NCBI GenBank assembly: GCA_041394705.1
Contig: JAWKHS010000013.1
Coordinates: forward strand, 62,001-126,000
Length of the DNA stretch: 64,000 nt
Reading direction: 5' to 3'
Source of the DNA: Vicinamibacterales bacterium
Lineage (GTDB): Bacteria > Acidobacteriota > Vicinamibacteria > Vicinamibacterales > UBA2999
Within the stretch, counting starts at the first letter, position 1; each line of letters starts with the position of its first letter. The translations under genes and the position numbers were made by a program. The notes under the pieces were generated by a model, which saw only the letters and a list, made by a program, of their open reading frames with translations, was not told where the DNA came from and searched no databases. Positions 35,437-43,883 of the stretch are shown here, one piece after another.

Positions 35437-35934
35437 TCATCGCGGCCGCTTCTTGCGGGCGCGCGCGTCGGTCTTCGGCTTCCGCGCGGGCCTGGTGTGG
35501 AACGTGCCCGACGCCCGGACGTGCGCGGCGATCTCGGGGCTGATGGCGACGGCGGTCGGCGGCGCCTGCCACAGGTACGCGGGCCGGCCGTTCGGCCTGG
35601 GCACGATGCGGATCTCGCCGGACTCGTTGAGGCGCTTCAGCACGGTGTGGATGGCCGAGAGCTCGCTCGTGTAGATCGTGAGGTCCACACCGATGGCGAC
35701 CAGCCGGTCGCGCACCTCGGTGGGGGTCATCGGCACGCCGCCGCGCAGCACGAGGCGGCAGGCGTCGGTGAGGCCGAGCGGCACGGTGGGCGTCAGGCCC
35801 ATGAGCCGCGAGAGCGTCCCGATGGTCTGGGCGAGCTGGGTCAGGCGGGTGTCGATGTCCCGGCGCTGCTGGCCGAGCGCCTCGTACTCGGTGATGGCGG
35901 CGTCGAGCGCGGTGCGGTAGGTCTCGGTTGTCAC
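35437..35934 (-). CDS. Small helix plus winged-helix-like protein
   Basis: A 165-residue protein. Residues 1-45 are a charged helix (EYEALGQQRRDIDTRLTQLAQTIG) suited to a coiled coil. Residues 50-125 look like a winged helix: LTDACRLVLRGG, MTPTEVRDRLVAIG, LSAIHTVLKRLNESGEIRIV and RPAYLW. A very basic tail (KPKTDARARKKRPR) closes it. Similar small proteins are scattered in soil bacterial genomes, often near mobile or phage-like genes; DNA binding is inferred. The GTG at 35934 lies seven bases after a -10-like element and has no ribosome site, so the mRNA may be leaderless. A palindrome in its promoter suggests self-regulation. Confidence 0.72.
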   Translation of the reverse strand: MTTETYRTALDAAITEYEALGQQRRDIDTRLTQLAQTIGTLSRLMGLTPTVPLGLTDACRLVLRGGVPMTPTEVRDRLVAIGVDLTIYTSELSAIHTVLKRLNESGEIRIVPRPNGRPAYLWQAPPTAVAISPEIAAHVRASGTFHTRPARKPKTDARARKKRPR

Positions 35935-35941
35935 ACCACGA

Positions 35942-35971
35942 ATTACACATTAGGTGTAATAACGTGGTCAA
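35942..35971 (-). promoter_or_regulatory. Promoter with overlapping palindromic operator
   Basis: On the minus strand TTGACC (35971-35966) is followed after 18 bases by TGTAAT (35947-35942), matching a sigma-70 -35/-10 pair. A perfect 7-bp inverted repeat, ATTACAC (35960-35954) and GTGTAAT (35948-35942) with a 5-base spacer, covers the spacer and the -10. It is a notably AT-rich island in a GC-rich background. A protein bound here would block RNA polymerase; the winged-helix product of the gene it drives is the obvious candidate. Confidence 0.6.
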
Positions 35972-35979
35972 GTCCGGAC

Positions 35980-36738
35980 TCAGCCGGCCGGGGCCGGATC
36001 CGCCGCGAGCCCCGACAAGTAGTCCAGCACCGCCTGGCGCGCGCCCGGCCGCGTGTAGACGTCCCTGGCCCGGCTGTCGATGACGCCGGCCATCACGTCT
36101 GCCACTTCGTCGGCGCTCTGCGAGTTCGGGAGCCCGCGCGAATCCGGTCCCCCGTGCACGGCGTTCAGGCCGAACTCGGTCCGCACCACGCCCGGCGACA
36201 CCAGCGACACGGCAATGCCGGGGTGGGAGGCCGCCAGCTCGTCGCGGACGTTCGCCGTGAGCGCGTTCAGGAAGTGCTTCGCCCCGTTGTAGGCGGAGCG
36301 GAAGGGGGCCATGGGCATGCGGCCAAGCATCGACGAGACGTTGATGATGTGGCCCGTGCCGCGCTCCTTGAAGTGCGGCAGCACGGCCTGGATGCCGTAC
36401 AGCGCGGACTTCACGTTCACGAGCATCATCTGGTCCAGGTCGTCGTCGGTGAGCTCGGTGGCGGGGCGGGTGATGCCGCGCCCGACGTTGTTCACCCAGA
36501 CGTCGATGTGCGGGAACATGGTCAACGCCTCGGCCACGGCCCGCGTCGCATCGCCCCGCTTGGTCATGTCGGCCACGATGGCGTGCCCGTGCGGCCGGCA
36601 GCGCGCCACCACGCCGGCCAGGGCGTCCGGCCGGCGGGCGATGAGCCCGACGCCCATGCCGTCGCGCGCCAGGCGCTCGGCCAGCGCCGCCCCGATTCCG
36701 CTGCTGGCACCCGTGATGACGACGACCTTCTCTGCCAT
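35980..36738 (-). CDS. Short-chain dehydrogenase/reductase
   Basis: A 252-residue classical SDR. The cofactor-binding TGASSGIG is at 9-16, and the structural NNVG motif is in VWVNNVGRG. The catalytic Ser is in INVSSMLGR, and the Tyr-Lys pair is AYNGAKHF. Arg residues after the second strand (LIARRPDAL) favour NADP. No signal or membrane segment is present. GGGAGG before the ATG at 36738 fixes the start. The substrate is unknown. It reads away from the DUF4097 gene across 135 bp and ends 45 bp before the small winged-helix gene. Confidence 0.92.
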   Translation of the reverse strand: MAEKVVVITGASSGIGAALAERLARDGMGVGLIARRPDALAGVVARCRPHGHAIVADMTKRGDATRAVAEALTMFPHIDVWVNNVGRGITRPATELTDDDLDQMMLVNVKSALYGIQAVLPHFKERGTGHIINVSSMLGRMPMAPFRSAYNGAKHFLNALTANVRDELAASHPGIAVSLVSPGVVRTEFGLNAVHGGPDSRGLPNSQSADEVADVMAGVIDSRARDVYTRPGARQAVLDYLSGLAADPAPAG

Positions 36739-36873
36739 GGCGTGAAGCCTCCCGGTGGGTCCGATGATACGTTGCCGTCCCCGGAGGGCCGTGCGGGCCG
36801 GCGTGCGTGGACGAGCCGGCGGCCGCGGCAACCCTTTGGCCGATCGGCTCGTCTACTCCAGGCGAGGTTGCCC

Positions 36874-37626
36874 ATGTCCCTGACCGCCCGCCTGTCCACC
36901 GCCGTCCTCGTCACCTGCCTGGGAGCGGCCCCGGCCCTGGCCCAGAAGGTCGAGGAACGCGTGGACCGGACGCTCCCGTTCCAATCCGGGGGCACGGTGC
37001 GGCTGAAGACCTTCTCGGGCAAGGTCGAGATTCGAGGGACCGACGGCGACCAGGTGGTCGTCCACGCGGTCCGGCGGGCCGAGGCCGACAAGCTGCGGGA
37101 CGTCACCTTCGACATCCGCACGGAGGGCTCGTCGATCGTCATCGACGCCAACCACCGCGACAGCGGGTGGCGGCGGAACGACAACGTGGTCGAGGCCGAC
37201 ATCGAGCTGCAGGTGCCCCGCCGTACCACGCTCGACGTCACGACCTTCAGCGCGCCGGTGACGGTGCGGGGCGTGGAGGGCCGGCACGACATCGGCGGCT
37301 TCTCGTCGACCATCCGCGTCGAGGACGCGGTACAGGGCCTCCGGGTGAAGACCTTCAGCGGCGACGTGATCGTCGCCGCCCGCTCGTGGCCCGACGGGCA
37401 GGACATCGACGTCAACACCTTCAGCGGCGGCATCGACCTCACGGTGCCGCCCGACGCGCGCGGCAGCCTCGCCTTCAACACGTTCAGCGGCGACCTGGAT
37501 TCCGATCTGCCGATCGCGGTCTCGCGCACGCGCGGCCGCCGGAACGTCGAAGGCACCCTGAACGGCGGCGGATCCAGCAGCGTCCGCCTGAAGACCTTCA
37601 GCGGCGACGCGCGCGTGCGCCGGTAG
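36874..37626 (+). CDS. Exported DUF4097 beta-repeat protein
   Basis: A 250-residue protein with a signal peptide (LVTCLGAAPALAQ). The mature part is built of short beta units whose turns recur: LKTFSGKVEI, VTTFSAPVTV, VKTFSGDVIV, VNTFSGGIDL, FNTFSGDLDS and LKTFSGDARV. This is the DUF4097 (DUF4098) putative adhesin-type right-handed beta fold, here regular to the end. GAGG lies upstream of the ATG at 36874. The protein would lie in the periplasm or on the cell surface. The function of the fold is not established; it often accompanies envelope-stress systems, but no such regulator is adjacent here. Confidence 0.88.
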   Translation: MSLTARLSTAVLVTCLGAAPALAQKVEERVDRTLPFQSGGTVRLKTFSGKVEIRGTDGDQVVVHAVRRAEADKLRDVTFDIRTEGSSIVIDANHRDSGWRRNDNVVEADIELQVPRRTTLDVTTFSAPVTVRGVEGRHDIGGFSSTIRVEDAVQGLRVKTFSGDVIVAARSWPDGQDIDVNTFSGGIDLTVPPDARGSLAFNTFSGDLDSDLPIAVSRTRGRRNVEGTLNGGGSSSVRLKTFSGDARVRR

Positions 37627-37664
37627 CGCGCCGGCGCCGGGCGACGGCCGAGCTATCCTGTCGC

Positions 37665-37970
37665 GTGCCCGCCGGGAGCAAGGTGCGCCTGGAGCGTCGC
37701 GGTCCGTTCAGTACCACACTCGTCCGCTACCCCGGCAAGGGCGGCTGGCACTTCGCCATCGTCCCGAAGGAGGTGGCGCCGCCGGCCACGCGGCCCTGGG
37801 GCCGGACGCCCGTCCGCGCCACGGTGGACGGCGTGCCCTGGACGACCAGCGTCTGGCGCGACACGAAGACCGACCGCTCGCTGCTGGCGGTGCCGGCCCG
37901 TTACCGCGGCGGCAAGGGCCACGGCGACGCGGTGACCGTCACGATCGAATTCGACCCGGACGACGATTGA
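37665..37970 (+). CDS. DUF1905 small protein
   Basis: A 101-residue protein with the DUF1905 pattern: FSTTLVRYPGKGGWHFAIVPKEV, then WGRTPVRATVDGVPW, LLAVPARYRGGKGHGDAVTV and the acidic end FDPDDD. These make a small beta-barrel often found next to, or fused to, YdeI-like domains; no activity is proven. It follows the DUF4097 gene by 38 bp on the same strand and could share its transcript. The GTG at 37665 is chosen as the nearest start that keeps the whole domain; no strong ribosome site is present, so an alternative start is possible. Confidence 0.78.
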   Translation: MPAGSKVRLERRGPFSTTLVRYPGKGGWHFAIVPKEVAPPATRPWGRTPVRATVDGVPWTTSVWRDTKTDRSLLAVPARYRGGKGHGDAVTVTIEFDPDDD

Positions 37971-37977
37971 GCGCCGC

Positions 37978-39270
37978 TCAGCGACGCGGAGGCCCGGCCA
38001 GCGCCGGGTAGGCCGCCCGGAAGATCGCGAGCGCCGCGCGCCGCTGGTCGGCCGTGAACCTGTCGTCGCCGGGACGCGGCGCCGCCGCCGACAGCCGGGC
38101 GACGAGCCGGTCGGCCACGGCCTGGCGAACGTCGTCGGGCAGCGCGTCGAACGCCGGGCTCTCGATGGTGTAGCTCAACGGGTAGGTCATGAGCCGCGTC
38201 TCGAGATCGAGCTGGTGCAGCGACCGCCCGGCGGCGTCATGGGCTCCGCGGCCCGAGAACCACTCCCGGAAGCCCGACGTCCCCGACAGCCCGCCGGGCA
38301 TGGGCGCTTCGTCCGCGAACAGCAGGTAGGCGGCCAGGTCGTCCACGAGCGCCGTCACGACCGGCGACTCGAGCGGCACGCGGCCCTCGTGCCTGGCCAC
38401 CCGCGCCTCCCAGCCGAGTCGCGTCATGAGGTTGAGCGCCCGCGTCTGGTGATCGAAGACCGCCAGCGCCGTCACGTCGCTCAGCGGCGACGGGTAGCCG
38501 TCGAGCGGCAGGACCCCCTCGAGCGTCGCCACGTTCCGGGGGCCGGCCGGCACGAGCGACCGCGTGGTCCCGTCGCGGTCGACGACGACGTTTCCCCGAT
38601 GGGTGATCCCGCCGTGCCCCGTCACGTAGAACCCGCCCCACCGGTCGGCGAACGGCGTCCGGTGGTCCACCAGCGCCTGGCTGAAGAACTTGAGGGTGGG
38701 CATGCCGTCGGGCGCCGCCGTCAGGCTGCGCGTCAGGAACCCGGGCACTTCCATGGTGGCGGAGGCCACGTGACACGACAGGCAGCTGGTCTGCCGCGTC
38801 AGCGACGGCCGGTCGGTGGCTCGCTGGTCGAGCGTGTAGAACACGGCGCCCTGCACCGGATCGTGGGCGATGAGCTCGAGGAAGGGCGCGCCGCGGATGT
38901 AGCCCACGGCCACTTGTTCGTTGAAATACAACGCGCGCGGATTCGCCGGTCGCGTGACCTCGCGCTGCACGCCCGTGCGCGACAGGACGAGCATCTGCGA
39001 GGCGACGGGCACGTCCAGCGCGGCCAGGAGCGGCCGGAGATAGCCGTCGGCGGCGTCGAAGGCGAGCGTGCGTTCGCCGGAGGCGAGCCGCGCGTTCAGC
39101 GCTCCCACCACATCGGTCGTCGGCCGCATCGCGTACTCGATGGCCGGGTGCTCGTCGAGGACGCCCAGCCATCGGCCCGAGGCGTCGCGCTGCGCGCTGG
39201 CGACGGCCGCCGCCGAGATCACGGCCGCCGTCAGCAGGCCTGCCGCGCGGACGGTCGCCGCGGATTCCAT
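37978..39270 (-). CDS. Exported single-heme cytochrome c-like protein
   Basis: A 430-residue protein with a signal peptide (residues 5-27) and one heme c motif, CLSCH at 163-167. The heme region is preceded by a conserved YFNEQVAVGYIRGAPFLELIAHDPVQG segment that I break here as YFNEQVAVGYI and GAPFLELIAHDP. After it come FFSQALVDHRTPF and GGFYVTGHGG. The C-terminal half is helical (LMTYPLSYTIESPAFDALP, with two stretches resembling di-heme oxidase helices). The family is met in Acidobacteria without a known role; an electron-transfer or oxidase function is plausible. The ATG at 39270 leaves 39 bp to the divergent transporter gene. Confidence 0.8.
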   Translation of the reverse strand: MESAATVRAAGLLTAAVISAAAVASAQRDASGRWLGVLDEHPAIEYAMRPTTDVVGALNARLASGERTLAFDAADGYLRPLLAALDVPVASQMLVLSRTGVQREVTRPANPRALYFNEQVAVGYIRGAPFLELIAHDPVQGAVFYTLDQRATDRPSLTRQTSCLSCHVASATMEVPGFLTRSLTAAPDGMPTLKFFSQALVDHRTPFADRWGGFYVTGHGGITHRGNVVVDRDGTTRSLVPAGPRNVATLEGVLPLDGYPSPLSDVTALAVFDHQTRALNLMTRLGWEARVARHEGRVPLESPVVTALVDDLAAYLLFADEAPMPGGLSGTSGFREWFSGRGAHDAAGRSLHQLDLETRLMTYPLSYTIESPAFDALPDDVRQAVADRLVARLSAAAPRPGDDRFTADQRRAALAIFRAAYPALAGPPRR

Positions 39271-39309
39271 GGCGATCGAATGGTACCCTACCGCCATGCG
39301 TGCCCCTCG

Positions 39310-40614
39310 ATGATCGCCCGGCTGCTGGCCAGGGTCGGGCTCGTCACGCCGGAGCAGCGGGCGTGGGCCTGGTACGACTGCGGCAACTCGGCCTACTTCA
39401 CGACCGTCATCACGGCCGTCTTCCCGTACTTCTTCGCCAGCTACGCGGCCAAGGGGCTGACTCCGGCCGAAGCGACGACGCGCTTCGGCGTGATCACCAC
39501 GCTGGCGATGGCCATCGTGGCGGTGACGGCACCCGTGCTGGGCGCCTACGGCGATCACACCGCGCGCAGGAAGCAGCTCCTGGTGGTGTTCGCGGCCGTC
39601 GGCATGCTGGCCACGTTCCTCCTCGCGACCATCGTCGAGGGCGGCTGGCCGTGGGCGGCTCTGGTCTTCGTCATCGGCAACATCGGCGTGTCCGGGTCGC
39701 TCGTGTTCTACGACTCGCTCCTGCCGAGCGTGGCGGCGCCGGAGGACACCGATCGGGTGTCGTCGGCCGGCTACGCGCTCGGCTATCTCGGCGGCGGCGT
39801 CCTGCTGCTGCTCAACCTGGCGTGGATCCTGAGCCCGGCGACGTTCGGCCTGCCGGACGCCGTCGCGGCCACGAAGCTGTCCTTCGCGAGCGTCGGCATC
39901 TGGTGGCTGCTCTTCACGGTGCCGCTCCTCCGCACGGTGGCCGAGCCGCCGCGGCTCGCCGGCGTGGACGAGCGCGCAAGCTCGGCGATCGCCGGCACGT
40001 TCGCGCGGCTGTCGCACACCTTCCGCGAGATCCGCCAGTACCGCCAGGCGTTCCTCGCGCTGGTGGCGATGCTGGTCTACCAGGACGGCATCCAGACGAT
40101 CATCCGCTTCGCCGGCATCTACGGTGCCGAGGTGGGCGTCGGGCAGTCCGAGCAGATCGCGGCCTTCGCGATGGTGCAGCTCGTGGGCGTGCCCTTCTCG
40201 TTCCTCTTCGGGTCGCTCGGCGCCCGCATGGGCACGAAGCGCGCGATCTTCCTGGCGCTCGGCGTCTACGCGCTGGCGGCCGCGCTCGGCTACTTCATGC
40301 GCAACGCCACGGACTTCTTCATCCTGGCCGCGATGGTCGGGACGGTGCAGGGCGGTGCCCAGGCGCTCAGCCGGTCGCTCTTCGCCCGGCTGATCCCGCC
40401 GTCGAAGACCTCGGAGTACTTCGGGTTCTACGCCGTGGTGGAACGCTTCGCGACGGTGCTCGGACCGCTGCTCTTCACGCTGAGCGGCGCCCTGACGGGT
40501 TCCACCCGCTCGGCGGTGCTCGGCATGATCGTGTTCTTCGTGGCCGGCGGCTGGCTGCTGTCGCGGGTGGACGTGGCGGAAGGCGAAGCCGCCGCACGCG
40601 CCGTCACGCCGTGA
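39310..40614 (+). CDS. MFS transporter, UMF1/Atg22-like
   Basis: A 434-residue integral membrane protein with about 12 transmembrane helices. The start WAWYDCGNSAYFTTVITAVFP is the signature of the UMF1 (Atg22-like) branch of the major facilitator superfamily. APVLGAYGDHTARRK is the motif A-like cytoplasmic loop, and FFILAAMVGTVQGGAQALSRSLFARLIPP is the second-half equivalent. Fungal relatives export amino acids from vacuoles; the bacterial substrates are unknown. The ATG at 39310 is used because the conserved N-terminus starts there. Its 3' end overlaps the convergent Rieske gene by 11 bases. Confidence 0.9.
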   Translation: MIARLLARVGLVTPEQRAWAWYDCGNSAYFTTVITAVFPYFFASYAAKGLTPAEATTRFGVITTLAMAIVAVTAPVLGAYGDHTARRKQLLVVFAAVGMLATFLLATIVEGGWPWAALVFVIGNIGVSGSLVFYDSLLPSVAAPEDTDRVSSAGYALGYLGGGVLLLLNLAWILSPATFGLPDAVAATKLSFASVGIWWLLFTVPLLRTVAEPPRLAGVDERASSAIAGTFARLSHTFREIRQYRQAFLALVAMLVYQDGIQTIIRFAGIYGAEVGVGQSEQIAAFAMVQLVGVPFSFLFGSLGARMGTKRAIFLALGVYALAAALGYFMRNATDFFILAAMVGTVQGGAQALSRSLFARLIPPSKTSEYFGFYAVVERFATVLGPLLFTLSGALTGSTRSAVLGMIVFFVAGGWLLSRVDVAEGEAAARAVTP

Positions 40615-41095
40615 ACGTGAGCACGCCGTTGGCGAACTGCGACTGGTAGCTCGCGAGCGCGCGCGACGCGGGGCCGCCGGCGGCCGCGCCCGACGTCGTG
40701 AACTGGGCGCCGTGGCACAGGCAGACGAACCGGCTGCCCGAGTAGCCCGTGACGGTGCAGCCCTCGTGCGTGCACGACGCCGACAGCACGTTGAAGGCGG
40801 AGTCGCTGACGCGCGCGATCAGGAACGCCCCGAGCGCGGTGGAGGTCAGGGCCGCCGATCCGTTCGACGCCAGCGGCGAGCCGCTGCCGATGGCCACGCT
40901 GACGACGCGGCCGGACACGCTGCCGGAGACACTGGAGAGCGCGGGCGCGTCCACGCTGGAGGGCGAGGTGGGGCCGCCGCCGCACGCCTCGGTCACGAGG
41001 CCGGCCACGGCAACGAGCGATGCCGCCTGACACGCGTGACAGAAGAACTCGCGACGCGTCGACGACGGGGAGGGGATCTCGTGAGGCTCGGGCAT
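40604..41095 (-). CDS. Tat-exported Rieske [2Fe-2S] protein
   Basis: A 163-residue protein with a twin-arginine signal (STRREFFCHACQAASLVAV) and a Cys-Gly-Gly-Gly linker just after the hydrophobic core. The Rieske domain has both cluster motifs, CTHEGC and CLCHGAQF, each with the additional Cys that makes the disulfide of high-potential Rieske proteins. The mature protein resembles the soluble Rieske domain of cytochrome bc-type complexes, but no cytochrome b gene is nearby. It may feed an unidentified periplasmic oxidoreductase. GGAG precedes the ATG at 41095. The gene is isolated and convergent with the transporter. Confidence 0.92.
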   Translation of the reverse strand: MPEPHEIPSPSSTRREFFCHACQAASLVAVAGLVTEACGGGPTSPSSVDAPALSSVSGSVSGRVVSVAIGSGSPLASNGSAALTSTALGAFLIARVSDSAFNVLSASCTHEGCTVTGYSGSRFVCLCHGAQFTTSGAAAGGPASRALASYQSQFANGVLTFTA

Positions 41096-41212
41096 GAAGG
41101 ACTCCGTTCGGAGCGTCCCTCTGCAAAGTTCGGGTCAGTACCGGCCGAGGGTTCGGCGTGGCGTCACCGCGCCGCGCATCGAACGTCGCGCCGGCAGCGT
41201 CCGCGGCCGAGG

Positions 41213-41578
41213 TCAGGAGGTGGAGTCGGAGAGCGCCTGGCGCAGGAGCACGCCGGCCACGAACCCCGCGCCGGCCACGGCGGCGCTGAAGAGCGCCATC
41301 ATCGCAATCGAGTCGTACGTGTTGGGCTGGATCGTGTCCGGCAGGCCAAGCGCATGCTTGACCAGGTGCACGCCCGGGACGGGGAGGCAGACGGCCAGCG
41401 CCGCCGGCCAGGCCGTCCAACCCGCCCACCCGCCGATGGCCGCGGTTGCCGCGAGCAGCAGCGCCACGATCACGACGGGGCTCACGTGGCCCCCGGCCGC
41501 CAGGTTGTCCACGGCGCTGATGGCGAGCCCCAGGCCGCCGCCGATCGCGATCGGCACCGCCCGTCCGGCCCCCGTCAT
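41213..41578 (-). CDS. Small integral membrane protein, function unknown
   Basis: A 121-residue hydrophobic protein with four predicted transmembrane segments (about 5-25, 33-55, 57-75 and 90-115). A short periplasmic or cytoplasmic loop between the last two contains HLVKHALGLPDTIQPNTYDS. Only that loop is polar. I do not recognise the family; the length and hairpin-like layout resemble small membrane chaperones or transporter accessory subunits, but this is a guess. The ATG at 41578 starts directly in the first helix. The 117-bp space to the Rieske gene downstream of it shows no clear promoter. Confidence 0.6.
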   Translation of the reverse strand: MTGAGRAVPIAIGGGLGLAISAVDNLAAGGHVSPVVIVALLLAATAAIGGWAGWTAWPAALAVCLPVPGVHLVKHALGLPDTIQPNTYDSIAMMALFSAAVAGAGFVAGVLLRQALSDSTS

Positions 41579-41662
41579 CCCGGATGCCTCACGGCGTGAC
41601 TATACCGTCCGCGCCCCCGGCGCGTGGCGCCCGCTCCGCGCAAGGGGGTATCGTGCTGGTGC

Positions 41663-42658
41663 ATGGTGCCCCTGTCGGTGCTCGACCTCTCGCCCATCCT
41701 GGAAGGCGGCACCGCCGCCGACGCCTTCGCCCGCACGCGCGATCTCGCGGGCCACGCCGAGCGCCTCGGCTACCGGCGCTTCTGGCTGGCCGAGCACCAC
41801 AACATGCCGGGCATCGCCAGCGCGGCGACGGCGGTCCTGCTGGCCGACGTCGGCCGGGCGACGACCACGATGCGCATCGGCGCCGGCGGCATCATGCTGC
41901 CGAATCACTCGCCCCTGCAGGTGGCCGAGCAGTTCGGGACGCTGGAGTCGCTCTTCCCGGGCCGCGTGGACCTGGGGCTGGGCCGGGCGCCGGGCACGGA
42001 CCCCTCGGCGGCGCGGGCCCTGCGCCGCACGCTCAACGCCGACCCCGACGGCTTCCCGAACGACCTCATGGAGCTCATCGCCTACCTCGAGGCGGCGCAG
42101 CCCGGACAGGCGGTGGTGGCGGTTCCGGGCGCGGGCCTCCGGGTGCCGCTCTGGATCCTGGGCTCGAGCACTTTCGGAGCGCAGGTGGCCGCGGCCTTCG
42201 GCCTGCCCTTCGCCTTCGCGTCCCACTTCGCACCCACCTACCTGCACGACGCGCTGGCGATCTACCGTCGCGACTTCCGCCCGTCGTCCCGTCTCTCGGC
42301 GCCCTACGTGATGCTCGGCGTGAACGTGGTCGCGGCCGACACCGACGACGAGGCGCAGTTCCTGGCGTCGTCGGGCCGGCAGTCGTTCGCCAGCCTGCGG
42401 ATGGGACGCCCCATCCCGCTGCCGCCGCCCTCCCGGGAGTGGACGCGCGACCCCGCGGACATGAGCGACCCGAGCAACCGCACGAGGGTGTCGTTCGTCG
42501 GCGGTCCAGGGACGGTGGCCGAGGGCATGCGCACGTTCGTCGAGCGGACGGCGGCCGACGAGCTGATCGTGGTGTCGCACATCTACGACCACGAGGCGCG
42601 GCTCAGGTCCTACGCGATCGCCGCGGCACTGTCGTCTCCGGCGCCCCATCCCTGCTGA
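41663..42658 (+). CDS. LLM-class flavin-dependent oxidoreductase
   Basis: A 331-residue TIM-barrel flavoenzyme of the bacterial luciferase-like monooxygenase family. The start reads PLSVLDLSPI, the active-site region FWLAEHHNMPGIAS, and RIGAGGIMLPNHSPLQVAEQF and GRVDLGLGRAPGTD are the diagnostic flavin-binding segments. It is the EHHNMP subgroup, which is close to alkane/alkanal monooxygenase-like enzymes of unknown substrate, and uses FMN rather than F420 as far as the motif suggests. A start at ATG 41663 begins the conserved sequence. It converges on the Kelch gene with a hairpin between. Confidence 0.92.
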   Translation: MVPLSVLDLSPILEGGTAADAFARTRDLAGHAERLGYRRFWLAEHHNMPGIASAATAVLLADVGRATTTMRIGAGGIMLPNHSPLQVAEQFGTLESLFPGRVDLGLGRAPGTDPSAARALRRTLNADPDGFPNDLMELIAYLEAAQPGQAVVAVPGAGLRVPLWILGSSTFGAQVAAAFGLPFAFASHFAPTYLHDALAIYRRDFRPSSRLSAPYVMLGVNVVAADTDDEAQFLASSGRQSFASLRMGRPIPLPPPSREWTRDPADMSDPSNRTRVSFVGGPGTVAEGMRTFVERTAADELIVVSHIYDHEARLRSYAIAAALSSPAPHPC

Positions 42659-42664
42659 TCGACC

Positions 42665-42691
42665 GCGCGGCGGGCAGGCCACGCGCCGCGC
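42665..42691. terminator. Terminator-like hairpin between convergent genes
   Basis: A perfect 8-bp stem, GCGCGGCG (42665-42672) with CGCCGCGC (42684-42691), encloses an 11-base loop. It lies in the 61 bp between the LLM oxidoreductase stop (42658) and the convergent Kelch gene stop (42720), where a bidirectional terminator is expected. No U-tract accompanies it. Confidence 0.55.
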
Positions 42692-42719
42692 ACCGGACGA
42701 GCGCAGGCGGCTCGCCCCG

Positions 42720-43829
42720 CTACGGTTCGTCGTCCGTCGTGATCCGGGAGACGGCCGGCGACACCGTCTGTCCCCGCTCGAAGCCGCCGACGATCCACCA
42801 TGCCCCACCGGCGCCGACCAGTCCGCGGTGGTCCATCGTGGGAAGGTCCAGCCGCGGCCCTTCGATCCAGGCGTCGGTCGCCGTGTCGTAGAGCCACGAC
42901 GTGGCCTCGGGTTCCGATGGACGGCCGTCGTACCCGATCCCGTTGTAGTTGTACGGGTTCGCCGTGCCGCCCACGAACAGGATGCCCGCGCGACCGGTCA
43001 TGCGGACCGGACCGGCGGCCGCGCGGTAGCGGGCAGGGCCCGGGTGCGGCGCGATGGCCCGCCACGCGATCGACGACGGCCGGCCGGGATCGATGTCGCC
43101 CCGGTAGCACTCGGCGTTGATGCCGTACTTCGGCGATCTGGCGCCCAGCATCTTCGCGCCACCGCAGTAGACGATGGTGTCGCCGACGACACCGCCGGCG
43201 TGCCCGAACACGGGCGTGCCTGGAATCGGCGTGGCGGCCAGCCAGCGATCGGCCGAGGGGTCGTACGCCTCGACGGTCGTGACCGTCCGGTCCGTGGACC
43301 AGCCGCTGACCAGGTAGATCAGGCGGTCGCGCCACACGCCGGAGACGGCATCGTCGAGCGGCACCGGGGCATCGGCGCCGCGCTCGAAGCGGCGCTCGCG
43401 CACGAGATAGACGTCGGTGGCGGGACTGGTCGTCTCGGCGCCGTCGGCAGCCACCTCGTAGCCGCCGAACACGTACACGCGATCGCCGATCGCCTGCGCC
43501 GTGGCCGCGATGCGCCCCACCCGCCCCGGCACGTCCGGCAGGGCCTCCCAGCGGCGCGCGTCCACGTCGAGCGCGAAGGCCTGCCGCGTCATGGCCCGGT
43601 AATCGCGCGCGGCGCCAAGTCCGAGGAAGCTGAACAGGTACGGCCGGCCGTCGACTTCGGTCGCGGCGACGGCGTTGTTCGTGGCGGGGACGGGCAGGTC
43701 GGGCCCGTGCGCGACGCGCCAGTCAGGCGTCGGGGTCCGGCGCTCGGCGGCCGCGCCGGCACCCGGCGGCGCCGACGTACACGCGCCACACAGCACCACC
43801 GCCACGACGCAGGGCCACGGGCGCGGCAC
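42720..43829 (-). CDS. Kelch-repeat lipoprotein
   Basis: A 369-residue exported protein. The N-terminal lipobox VVLCGAC marks it as a lipoprotein. About six Kelch-type beta-propeller repeats follow: GRIAATAQAIGDRVYVFGGYE, VSGVWRDRLIYLVSGWS, VEAYDPSADRWLA, AGGVVGDTIVYCGGA, and the final LYDTATDAWIEGPRLDLP with GGAWWIVGGFE. Kelch propellers bind partners or sugars; related bacterial proteins include sialate mutarotases, but the propeller here carries no site I can assign. The start is a GTG at 43829. It is divergent from the NTF2-like gene across 54 bp. Confidence 0.87.
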   Translation of the reverse strand: MPRPWPCVVAVVLCGACTSAPPGAGAAAERRTPTPDWRVAHGPDLPVPATNNAVAATEVDGRPYLFSFLGLGAARDYRAMTRQAFALDVDARRWEALPDVPGRVGRIAATAQAIGDRVYVFGGYEVAADGAETTSPATDVYLVRERRFERGADAPVPLDDAVSGVWRDRLIYLVSGWSTDRTVTTVEAYDPSADRWLAATPIPGTPVFGHAGGVVGDTIVYCGGAKMLGARSPKYGINAECYRGDIDPGRPSSIAWRAIAPHPGPARYRAAAGPVRMTGRAGILFVGGTANPYNYNGIGYDGRPSEPEATSWLYDTATDAWIEGPRLDLPTMDHRGLVGAGGAWWIVGGFERGQTVSPAVSRITTDDEP

Positions 43830-43883
43830 CGCCGCAGCGTATCATGGCGCTTCGCCTCGAACGGCGGCGGAAGGAGAGCGGCG

